This document shows, piece after piece, positions 7,067 through 13,863 of a stretch of 20,673 nucleotides of DNA. Numbering within the stretch: position 1 is the stretch's first letter; each line of letters starts with the position of its first letter. The position numbers and the translations under genes are program-made. Below the pieces are notes generated by a model that was not told the DNA's origin, did not search any database, and was given only the letters and a program-made list of their open reading frames with translations. The DNA comes from JAICTV01 sp035634055. GTDB lineage: Bacteria > Planctomycetota > Phycisphaerae > Tepidisphaerales > Tepidisphaeraceae. The stretch lies in the NCBI GenBank assembly GCA_035634055.1, contig DASQDR010000259.1:1-20673 (forward strand), written 5' to 3'.

Positions 7067-8155
7067 ATGGACGCATCAGACATCTCCCGCCGGCGGCTGC
7101 TCGGCGCCGCGGGCGTCGCGGGCGCGGCGGCAGCGGTCGGATTGGCCGCTGCGGCGGAGGCTCGTGCCGCGGCGGCGACGACCACCACCACGGCAACTGG
7201 GACGTCGCAACTGGATGAACCTCGGCTGCCGCTTAACGTGCTGCTGCTGGCCGGCCTCTCGGCCGACCGCGTCGCTAGGCTGCGCGAGCTCTCGCCTCAG
7301 CTCACGGTATCGCGCGAGGTGGACCTGGCGTCGGCGGACGTGGTCTTCGGACCGCTCTCGCGCGAGCGGCTGGCGCGGGCGCCGAAGCTGCGCTGGGTGC
7401 AGTGGCTCGGCGCCGGCGTCGAGCATGCCCCGCTCGAGGAGCTCATCGCCCGCGACGTCATCCTCACCAACGCGCAGGGGTGCTACGCGCCGGAGATCGC
7501 CGAGCACGTCTTCGCGCTGCTCTTCGCGCTCACGCGCGGCATCGCGCAGGAAGTGCGCCGCCGCAGTTGGGGTTACGAGGGGCCTTCGCCGGTCGGGCTG
7601 CGCGGGATGACGATGGGCATCATCGGCCTCGGCGGCATCGGCCGCGAGACCGCGCGCCGCGCCAAGGCGATGGACATGAAGGTGATCGCCGTCGACGCCG
7701 AGCCGATGCTGGCGGAGAAGTTCGCCTACGTCGACGAGGTTTCGCTCGTGGAGGAGGGGCTGACCGACCTGCTGAAGCGCGCCGACGTGCTGGTCCTGGC
7801 CGCGCCGCACACGCCGCGCACGCGCGGGATGATCGGTGCGGAGCAACTGGCCGCGATGAAGAAGGGGTCGTACCTCATCAACGTGGCGCGCGGGCCGCTG
7901 GTGAAGACCGGCGCGCTGCTGGACGCGCTGACGTCGGGCCACCTCGCCGGCGCGGGGCTGGACGTGACGGACCCCGAGCCGCTGCCGGCCGATCACCCGC
8001 TCTGGCGGCAGCCGAACGTGGTGATCACCTCACACATCGCGGGACGCTCGCAGTTCTCGTGGGACCGGGTGCAGGACGTTTTCACCGGGAACGTGGCCCG
8101 CTTCGTGCACCGGTTGCCCATGGTCAATGTCGTCGACAAGCGCAAGGGCTACTGA
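7067..8155 (+). CDS. D-2-hydroxyacid dehydrogenase with twin-arginine signal
   Basis: A 362-residue NAD-dependent D-isomer-specific 2-hydroxyacid dehydrogenase, a family that interconverts 2-keto and D-2-hydroxy acids. The Rossmann motif GLGGIG is at 187-192, and D210 at the end of the second strand favours NAD over NADP. The catalytic set is R275 in NVARG, E304 in DPEP and H323 in TSHIAG. Unusually, the N-terminus carries a twin-arginine-type signal (SRRRLLG at 7-13, then an Ala-rich hydrophobic stretch to about residue 35), suggesting export as a folded, cofactor-loaded protein. ATG 7067 has GGAG (7055-7058) upstream; an ATG at 6962 overlapping the GH43 stop would add 35 basic residues and has no visible binding site. 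The gene follows GH43 closely and may be in the same operon. The substrate is unknown. Confidence 0.9.
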   Translation: MDASDISRRRLLGAAGVAGAAAAVGLAAAAEARAAAATTTTTATGTSQLDEPRLPLNVLLLAGLSADRVARLRELSPQLTVSREVDLASADVVFGPLSRERLARAPKLRWVQWLGAGVEHAPLEELIARDVILTNAQGCYAPEIAEHVFALLFALTRGIAQEVRRRSWGYEGPSPVGLRGMTMGIIGLGGIGRETARRAKAMDMKVIAVDAEPMLAEKFAYVDEVSLVEEGLTDLLKRADVLVLAAPHTPRTRGMIGAEQLAAMKKGSYLINVARGPLVKTGALLDALTSGHLAGAGLDVTDPEPLPADHPLWRQPNVVITSHIAGRSQFSWDRVQDVFTGNVARFVHRLPMVNVVDKRKGY

Positions 8156-8227
8156 GGCTTACGCACTTGCGGGCGCGGCGCACAACCGGCGCAGGAATTG
8201 CCGGATTGGCGCGGGCGGCGGTGAAAC

Positions 8228-8256
8228 TTGACGGCGCATCGCCCGCAGTTTTCTTA
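8228..8256 (+). promoter_or_regulatory. Candidate promoter of the surface-protein gene
   Basis: TTGACG (8228-8233) is followed after 17 bases by TTCTTA (8251-8256), in a relatively AT-rich stretch of the 226-base gap before the surface-protein gene. The -35 box is good and the -10 box weak. No terminator for the preceding gene was seen in this gap. Confidence 0.3.
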
Positions 8257-8381
8257 TCCCCTTTGCAACATTTCCCATTGCTGAACGGGACCGGGGCGCG
8301 CCAAATTCATCCCCGGCCACGATCGCGCGAACGGATGTAGCGTTTCGCGGGCCGTGGGGTTTGCACGGAGGAGGATCACAC

Positions 8382-10568
8382 ATGTCCACGCGCTCTTGCC
8401 GCCCGAATTCCATTCCCGCACGCCGCCCGGTCGTCGAGCCGCTCGAGCTCCGCCGCCTGCTGTCGTCCAGCATCGACTGGGCGCAGCTCGCCGGCCAATT
8501 CGCGCAGGCGGTCGACCAGATCAACGGCGGCCCGTCGCTGGACGTGGAACTCGCTTCCACCGCGTTGGACGACAGCAAATCCGGCAAGAGCGAGAAGAAC
8601 AACGGTGGGAAGGACAAGGGCAGCGACGACGCCTCCAGCGACGCGACCGCCGACACCAAACTCGACGCGTCCGGCTCGAAGGGCGGCAGTGCGGGTGGCA
8701 GCGGCGGCAGCGAGGGCGGGGACTTCATCCCGACGCCAACCGACGAGGACGTGACCGCGCCCGTGGGCCCACAGCCCGACGGCAGCGGCGTCCCGGTCGC
8801 CGTGCCCGGCGAGACCGACGCAGGCATCCCGTTCGACCCGGAAATTCCGACCGTCCCGGCAAACGGCGGCGAGATCCCCGACGGTGGCTTCGGCGAGACG
8901 CCGATCGACGGTGGCAGCGCCGTCCCGACGGCGCCGCAGGGCCCGGCAGAGCCGGCCACGCCGACTGAGCCGATCACGCCGACGCCCGCGCCGGCCGAAC
9001 CGGTCGACGCCACGCCAACGGAACCGGTGACGCCGGCCGACCCGGTGACCCCGCCGGTGGTTTCCACGCCAACGGAACCGACCCCGCCGCCGGTGGACAC
9101 CACGCCCGAGCCGATCGTCCCGCCGCTGACCCCGGCGCCGGTCGAGCCCACCCCGCCGCCGGTCGGCACCACGCCGACGGAACCGACGGCGCCCGTTGAG
9201 CCCACGCCCGTTGAGGCCACGCCGGTTGAGCCCGCGCCGGTTGAGCCGACGCCGCCCCCGGTCGATTCGACGCCGACCGAGCCGACGCCCCCGCCGGTGG
9301 ACCCCACCCCCGCGGAGCCGACGAATCCGACCACGCCCCCGGCAACGCCGACCGACCCGGTCGCCGGCGGCCCGGACGCGACCCCCACGCCGCCCGTCAC
9401 CGAGCCCACCACGCCCGCCGGCCCCGAGCCCGTCGCCAGCAATCCTGGCAACGGCAACGGTAATGGCCACGGGAACGGACACAGCAACAGCAACGGGAAC
9501 GGCAACAACGGCAACAACGGCAATAACGGCAATGGCAACGGCGGTGGCGAGGAAGTTGCCAGCGGCGGCGGCAGCAACAGCGGATCCGGCAGCAATGCCG
9601 GCTCGGGCAACAACAGCGGGCCGGGAGACAACAACGCCGGCAACGGCAACGGTAACGGCGGCACCGGCACGCCGGTGACGGCGCCGAAGCCGACGGAAGT
9701 GGTCCAGCAGCCGACGTCGCCCAGCAATCCGACGACGCCGAGCAATCCGGCGACGCCGGAGCCGGCCCCCACGCCCACGGCCGGCACGCCGACGACGGGG
9801 ACGCCGACCGCCTCCACGGGGGGCCGCCCGTCGAACGAGCCGCCGACGACGCCAACCCCGCCGGTGACGCCCGCCCCTGAGCCGCCGCAGACGGTGGCGC
9901 ACACCGGCACCACGCCCGCCGGCGCCACCACCGCCGCGCCCAGCGCCGGCACCCCGGCCGCAAACGAATCGGCCGACAGCGCCAACGTCGCGGTGGCCGT
10001 CGCGGTCGATTCGACGGGCGAGCAACCCGCCTTCGGCGAGGAATCGATCGCGGCGTCGGACGACGCCAAGCGACGCGGGTCCAGCCCGTTCTCCCGCGGC
10101 GCCGCCTTCTTCTGGGACGAGAGCCAGTTGGACCGCGCCAACCGCGCCGCCCGGGATCAGGCGACCGGCGAGGCCACCGAGGCCAGCGCGCAGGTCTACG
10201 CGCGCCCGCTGATGGACCTTAACGAGATCCACGTCGTGAGGTCCACCGACGCCACCGCCGAGACCGCCAGCGCCGCCAAGGCCGCCCATGCCAACCCGCA
10301 GCAGGGCGAAGCGCTCCTGGCGCAGGCGGGCGAGGCGCTGCCCCTGGCGGCCCAGGAGCAGCAGGCCGGCGTCAACAAGCTCGCCGACTCCTCCAAACCG
10401 CTGCGCGACGCGCTGGCCGCCCTGGCCGCTGGCACGACAGTCCTGACCGTCCACTGGTACCGCACCCGCCGGCGCAAGATCCTCGCCGGCTCCGCCAAGC
10501 TCGCCGCGCTGCTCCAGTTCGACCCGCTGGCGGTCTGGCTGGATGACTCGAGCCGCCGCGACGATTGA
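8382..10568 (+). CDS. Large low-complexity surface protein with LEPR/LLS-like N-terminus
   Basis: A 728-residue protein of no enzymatic family I recognise. Residues 18-29 (VEPLELRRLLSS) resemble the LEPRxLLS motif found at the N-termini of many large planctomycete extracellular proteins. Then follow a Ser/Gly/Lys-rich stretch (about 60-115), a Pro/Thr/Glu region with repeated units like PTPPPVDSTPTE (about 186-355), an Asn/Gly-rich region (about 355-426), a second Pro/Thr region (430-530), and a less biased C-terminal part. Near the end a hydrophobic segment (about 676-693) is followed by RTRRRK, which could be a membrane anchor with a basic stop. The start at 8382 is supported by GGAGGAGG (8367-8374) eight bases upstream. 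A strong hairpin terminator follows. A cell-surface spacer, adhesion or matrix role is inferred from composition only. Confidence 0.8.
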   Translation: MSTRSCRPNSIPARRPVVEPLELRRLLSSSIDWAQLAGQFAQAVDQINGGPSLDVELASTALDDSKSGKSEKNNGGKDKGSDDASSDATADTKLDASGSKGGSAGGSGGSEGGDFIPTPTDEDVTAPVGPQPDGSGVPVAVPGETDAGIPFDPEIPTVPANGGEIPDGGFGETPIDGGSAVPTAPQGPAEPATPTEPITPTPAPAEPVDATPTEPVTPADPVTPPVVSTPTEPTPPPVDTTPEPIVPPLTPAPVEPTPPPVGTTPTEPTAPVEPTPVEATPVEPAPVEPTPPPVDSTPTEPTPPPVDPTPAEPTNPTTPPATPTDPVAGGPDATPTPPVTEPTTPAGPEPVASNPGNGNGNGHGNGHSNSNGNGNNGNNGNNGNGNGGGEEVASGGGSNSGSGSNAGSGNNSGPGDNNAGNGNGNGGTGTPVTAPKPTEVVQQPTSPSNPTTPSNPATPEPAPTPTAGTPTTGTPTASTGGRPSNEPPTTPTPPVTPAPEPPQTVAHTGTTPAGATTAAPSAGTPAANESADSANVAVAVAVDSTGEQPAFGEESIAASDDAKRRGSSPFSRGAAFFWDESQLDRANRAARDQATGEATEASAQVYARPLMDLNEIHVVRSTDATAETASAAKAAHANPQQGEALLAQAGEALPLAAQEQQAGVNKLADSSKPLRDALAALAAGTTVLTVHWYRTRRRKILAGSAKLAALLQFDPLAVWLDDSSRRDD
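9060..9330 (+). repeat. Degenerate Pro/Thr-coding tandem repeats
   Basis: Within the surface-protein gene, DNA units coding for variants of PTPPPVDSTPTE recur several times, for example near 9080-9115, 9145-9185, 9240-9285 and 9285-9330. They keep the reading frame. The copies differ mostly by single substitutions, pointing to duplication followed by drift. Confidence 0.7.
9447..9545 (+). repeat. GGCAAC hexanucleotide tandem tract (Asn-Gly coding)
   Basis: A run of GGCAAC and close variants (GGTAAT, GGGAAC, AGCAAC) encodes an Asn/Gly/Ser/His-rich stretch of the surface protein. Related shorter tracts recur to about 9660. It stays in frame and is likely prone to length change by slippage. Confidence 0.75.
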
Positions 10569-10600
10569 TCCGGTCCGCACGCGGATCGCCAAGCAACGCC

Positions 10601-10632
10601 AGGACCCTCGCACGGCAGCGTGCGAGGGTCCT
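10601..10632 (+). terminator. Strong hairpin terminator after the surface-protein gene
   Basis: A perfect 13-bp inverted repeat, AGGACCCTCGCAC (10601-10613) and GTGCGAGGGTCCT (10620-10632), encloses the loop GGCAGC. It begins 33 bases after the stop codon. The following sequence, TGTCGTTC, is only weakly T-rich, so termination efficiency is uncertain. The symmetry would let it act on both strands. Confidence 0.75.
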
Positions 10633-10746
10633 TGTCGTTCGGCGGCTTCCCCCCAATGCCGGCGCGGGACGGGCGCCCCACGCGCGCGGCAGCGCCCGGC
10701 CGGCCGCGTCTCCCTCTTGCGCTGCCCGCCCCCGTTGCTGCCACCG

Positions 10747-10858
10747 AAGGCGTCCCGCTTCCGCACGGCCCGGGTGCGGCGGCTCCCGCCAAGGGCATCG
10801 CGGGTGCCGCGCCGCCCGCCTTCGTGGCCCGCCCAGGGAAGGCATCCCGCTTCCGCAC
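10747..10858. repeat. Paired 20-base repeats in a gene-free gap
   Basis: Two copies of AAGGCRTCCCGCTTCCGCAC (10747-10766 and 10839-10858) differ at one base and lie 92 bases apart. A more degenerate relative may be present near 10707-10725. Each copy can fold into a short imperfect hairpin (GGAAG-type against CTTCC-type arms). They occupy the 343-base interval between the surface-protein gene and the NIL gene, where I see no other gene besides the terminator. Confidence 0.5.
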
Positions 10859-10911
10859 CGGCGGCGGGGGAGTTACGATGCCGTCGCCCCCTTACCCGCG
10901 GAGATCGCACC

Positions 10912-11172
10912 GTGCCCGACGCCACCTACTCCCGCCGTTGCTGGTTCACCTTTCCGTCGCGCACGCAGGTCGAGCAGCCAATCATCTGGCAGATGAGCCG
11001 CCAGTTCCCCGCCGTCGTCTTCGACATCCGCCAGGCCAGCGTGCAGCACGAGATCGGCATCATGGCCGTGCTGCTCAGCGGCACGCAGGCGGACGTGGTC
11101 GGAGCGATGGCGTTCCTCCGCAGCAAGGGCGTCACCGTCGAGCCGATCGAGAAGAGCGTCGTCGAGGGATAA
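10912..11172 (+). CDS. Stand-alone NIL-domain protein
   Basis: An 86-residue protein made up of one NIL domain, the small ferredoxin-like fold found at the C-terminus of the methionine importer ATPase MetN and in some ferredoxins. Matching features are the start YSRRCWFTFPS (6-16), QPIIWQMSRQF (22-32), then VVFDIRQASVQHEIGIMAVLLSG in outline (35-57) and FLRSKGVTVEPIE (68-80). In MetN the domain senses methionine; stand-alone copies are linked to sulfur metabolism but mostly uncharacterised. The start is GTG 10912 with GGAG (10900-10903) eight bases upstream; longer in-frame extensions would run into the preceding terminator. The stop codon TAA forms the loop of a 6-bp hairpin (GAGGGA/TCCCTC, 11164-11178) without a T-run. 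Confidence 0.85.
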   Translation: MPDATYSRRCWFTFPSRTQVEQPIIWQMSRQFPAVVFDIRQASVQHEIGIMAVLLSGTQADVVGAMAFLRSKGVTVEPIEKSVVEG

Positions 11173-11496
11173 TCCCTCCCCGGCGGCCCGCGCCTGCACC
11201 GCCCCCGGCGCCGTACAAGGGCCCCCGAGATATCCCGCGCCGAGCGACTACCCATCCAAGGCGCGCCCCGCCCCTCGCGCGTCCCCCAGTTGCAGAACGG
11301 CGACCGCCTGCCCGCCCCACCCCTGGTTTCGAGCGCCGCTACAACACATGAGACTATAACGAGGCGGAGCTGATCAAAGGGCCAGCGTGCGTGCCGCCGC
11401 CGGCATCGCACGGGGTCAAAGCCCTCCGCCCCCCCGCCACCTGCGCCTCTCCGCTCCTCCTTCATCCTCCGCCCTCCCTCCCCTACCATCGCCCGC
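11173..11496. other. Gene-free interval, pyrimidine-rich before the GH28 gene
   Basis: I see no gene, RNA or convincing terminator here. The strand is strongly C-rich from about 11390 to 11490. A TATAAC word near 11356 could be a -10 element but lacks a convincing -35 partner. No ribosome-binding site precedes the GH28 start. Confidence 0.4.
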
Positions 11497-13044
11497 ATGC
11501 CCTGCGATTATCCCGTCACCCGCTACGGCGCCGTCGGCGACGGCGTCACCCTTGACACGCTCGCGATCCAGGCGGCCATCGACGCCGCCCATGCCGCCGG
11601 CGGCGGGCGCGTCATCTTCCCCGCCACCGCCGACAGCGCTCGCGGCGCGAACAGCGGGAGTGCGGGGGGCGCGGGCGCGAGCGGCGCGGGCGCGGGCGGG
11701 GCGGGCGTCTTCCGCAGCGGCTCGATCTTCCTAAAGCAGGGCGTCGAGCTTTGCCTCGAGCGCGGCGCGACGCTGCTCGGCTCCAACCGCCTGGACGATT
11801 ACCCCAAGCGGCCGACGCGCATCGAGGGGCACGTCGAGCCCTGGCGGATGGCGCTGATCAACGCCGAGAATTTGCGCGGCGTGCGCATCGGCGGCGAGGG
11901 GACGATCGACGGCAACGGCCTGATGTTCTGGGCCGCCTTCTGGCAGCGCCGCCGCGAGAACCCCAACTGCACCAATCTTGAGGTCGAGCGCCCCCGCCTG
12001 CTGTTCATCGACCGCTGCCACGATGTCCGCATCGGCGGCCCCGCGGACGCGGCCGCGGCCAATGCCACGAGCACCACGAGCAGCGCCGTCAGTGCAAGCG
12101 GTCCCGCCAGCGAGGACAGCGCGAGCGGTGCGAGCAGCGAGAGCAGCGAGAGCAGCGAGAGCAGCGCGGACAGCGCGAGCAACGCGCCCAGCGAGGGCGA
12201 GCCCCACCCGCTCACGGCTTCGTCCCTCGGCGCTTCTCCCGGCATGCTCACCCTGCGCGACTCCGGCTTCTGGACCGTCCACCTCTACCGGTGCCGAGAG
12301 GTCCTCGTCGAGCGCGCGGCGATCTACTCCCCGTCCAACGTCCCGGTCCGCGCCCCCAGCACCGACGGGATCGACGTGGACTCCTGCCAGGACGTGACCG
12401 TCCGCGGCTGCGCCATCTCCGTCGACGACGACTGCGTGGCCATCAAGGGCTCCAAGGGCCCGCTCGCCGACCGCGACCCGGACAGCCCGCCGGTCGAGAA
12501 CGTGCTGATCGAGCACTGCACCTTCGGCGACGGCCACGGCGTGGTCACGATCGGCAGCGAGGCGACGCGGGTGCGCGGCGTCACCGTGCGCCACTGCCGC
12601 GTCACCGGCCGCAACGCCGTCGTGCGCCTCAAGCTGCGCCCCGACACGCCGCAGCTCTACGAGGACCTGCTGTTCGAGCACATCGAGCTGACCCGCCAGA
12701 CCGCCGGTGGCGCCGGCGCGGGCAGCGACGGCGGCGGCGAGCGCGGCGGCGCGGGCGGCGACCTGTTCGACGTCCAACCCTGGACCCAGTTCTTCGACCT
12801 CAAGGGGCACCCGCCGCCGACCCGCACCGTCCGCAACCTCACCGTCCGCCACGTCACCGGCCACTTCGGCGGCCTCGGCATCGTCGCAGGAAACCCCGGC
12901 GACCGCCTCGAGCGCATCACCCTGCAAAACGTCCACGTCCAGGTCGACCGCGACCGCCTCAAGCTCGGCTCGGTGACGGATTTCGAGGTGAGCGACGTCA
13001 CCGTGAACGGCCGGCCGCTGCGGACGGCAGAGGTGAAGGGGTGA
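11497..13044 (+). CDS. GH28-type (polygalacturonase-like) beta-helix protein with low-complexity insertions
   Basis: A 515-residue right-handed beta-helix protein of glycoside hydrolase family 28, which hydrolyses pectic polymers. The start (YPVTRYGAVGDGVTLDT) is typical of the family. Catalytic motifs are S-T-D290 in place of NTD, D311-D312 in SVDDDCVAIKG, H347 in GDGHG, and R377/K379 in VRLKL in place of RIK. D290 and D311 are spaced as in fungal enzymes. Three low-complexity insertions interrupt the fold: Gly/Ala/Ser (about 47-72), Ser/Ala/Glu (about 182-245) and Gly-rich (about 402-422). No signal peptide is visible, so a cytoplasmic role on imported oligomers, or a misplaced start, should be considered. 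No Shine-Dalgarno site precedes ATG 11497. The substrate is uncertain; rhamnogalacturonan or exo-type activity is possible. Confidence 0.88.
   Translation: MPCDYPVTRYGAVGDGVTLDTLAIQAAIDAAHAAGGGRVIFPATADSARGANSGSAGGAGASGAGAGGAGVFRSGSIFLKQGVELCLERGATLLGSNRLDDYPKRPTRIEGHVEPWRMALINAENLRGVRIGGEGTIDGNGLMFWAAFWQRRRENPNCTNLEVERPRLLFIDRCHDVRIGGPADAAAANATSTTSSAVSASGPASEDSASGASSESSESSESSADSASNAPSEGEPHPLTASSLGASPGMLTLRDSGFWTVHLYRCREVLVERAAIYSPSNVPVRAPSTDGIDVDSCQDVTVRGCAISVDDDCVAIKGSKGPLADRDPDSPPVENVLIEHCTFGDGHGVVTIGSEATRVRGVTVRHCRVTGRNAVVRLKLRPDTPQLYEDLLFEHIELTRQTAGGAGAGSDGGGERGGAGGDLFDVQPWTQFFDLKGHPPPTRTVRNLTVRHVTGHFGGLGIVAGNPGDRLERITLQNVHVQVDRDRLKLGSVTDFEVSDVTVNGRPLRTAEVKG
12130..12168 (+). repeat. GAGAGCAGC nonamer tandem repeat inside the GH28 gene
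   Basis: At least three consecutive near-identical 9-base units (GAGAGCAGC) plus partial copies on both sides encode repeated Glu-Ser-Ser within the second low-complexity insertion. In-frame slippage would lengthen or shorten the insertion without breaking the gene. Confidence 0.75.
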
Positions 13045-13291
13045 GGGAATGCGAAACTTCCAGTCGTAACGATGTCGAGTCAGAAGCGCGAAATCCAAAC
13101 CAAACTAGAGTGCCGACATGAGGAAACACGGGTCATCGTCGCAATGACACGTGCCGGATGCGCCGCCACTTGCCGTCGCATGACGAGACGACGCAGCGGG
13201 CGTCTTGATCCCGCGTGGTCGCGCAGGGGGCGGCGGTCCTTCAAACTGGGTTGCCGCCGGCGTCAACTCGGCCGCTGACCACTGGTCTGAT

Positions 13292-13675
13292 ATGCGGCCT
13301 CTTTCGAGTGCATCCTCCGAAGGCTCGTGGGCCCGCTACCGCCGGCTGCGCCGCCTGTACTGGTTTGCCTGGCTGGGGTACGTGCCGGTGGTGGGTTCGT
13401 TCGGCATCGCCCTCTTCCGCGTCTTTGGGGCGGCGGCCACGGTGCCGTTGATGATCGCGGGCCTCGGGTGGATGGGCTTCGCCGGGTTCATGAACTTTCG
13501 TCTGGCGAGCTTCCGGTGCCCGCGCTGCGGCGAGCGCTTCCACGGCGGAAAGCGGCCGAACCTCTGGTCCCGGTGCTGCCGCAACTCCGGGCTGCCGCGA
13601 TGGACGGATCCGTCCACGCCGCCCCGGCCCCCGCGTAACCCGGGCGCCGGGGCTTGGCGAGGCGCGGCCGCATAG
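13292..13675 (+). CDS. Small membrane protein with two hydrophobic segments and a Cys-pair motif
   Basis: A 127-residue protein. Two hydrophobic segments (about 22-45 and 47-69) form a probable hairpin in the membrane. They are followed by FRCPRCGERF (75-84) and a second Cys pair (C95-C96), which could make a small zinc ribbon, though the second half lacks the usual CxxC spacing. Similar small proteins with this layout are common in planctomycetes as hypothetical proteins, by recollection of the pattern. The C-terminal 20 residues are Pro/Gly/Ala-rich. ATG 13292 was chosen because upstream in-frame sequence is compositionally unlike protein; the ribosome-binding site is weak. No function can be given. 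Confidence 0.65.
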   Translation: MRPLSSASSEGSWARYRRLRRLYWFAWLGYVPVVGSFGIALFRVFGAAATVPLMIAGLGWMGFAGFMNFRLASFRCPRCGERFHGGKRPNLWSRCCRNSGLPRWTDPSTPPRPPRNPGAGAWRGAAA

Positions 13676-13718
13676 GCGACGCGCCGCCTCTACGTGCAAC
13701 GCATGGCATGCCCTCCCC

Positions 13719-13745
13719 ATTCGTGTTCATTCGTGGGATTCGTGG
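13719..13745. repeat. TTCGTG triplicated intergenic repeat
   Basis: ATTCGTG occurs three times in 27 bases (ATTCGTGTTCATTCGTGG, then ATTCGTGG). The sequence is AT-richer than its surroundings and resembles a short interspersed repeat seen between genes in various bacteria, by recollection. It lies in the 188-base gap before the large PVC-type gene. No other copy was seen in this window. Confidence 0.55.
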
Positions 13746-13863
13746 CTAAGCGTCTTCGCCTTCCTTGGGCGCGCCGCACTACGGCACGCGCGCGACGGCA
13801 ACGCGGGGGAGCGGGTGGGGTAAATGGGGCGGTCGCATTTTTTCTTCGGGCCGGAGCGTGTGA

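Noticed and set aside
9447..9660. CRISPR-like regular repeats
   Set aside because: The short 6-base units have no unique spacers and code in frame for Asn/Gly; it is a coding microsatellite.
8159..10925. Very long open frames on the minus strand opposite the surface-protein gene (to 849 codons)
   Set aside because: They mirror the repetitive Pro/Thr and Asn/Gly codons of the plus-strand gene, have highly skewed composition and no family motifs. The plus strand has a good ribosome-binding site, a recognised N-terminal motif and a terminator.
13072..13278. 68-codon plus-strand frame before the small membrane protein
   Set aside because: There is no ribosome-binding site. The product is Arg/Cys-rich with mixed codon use, and the region looks intergenic.
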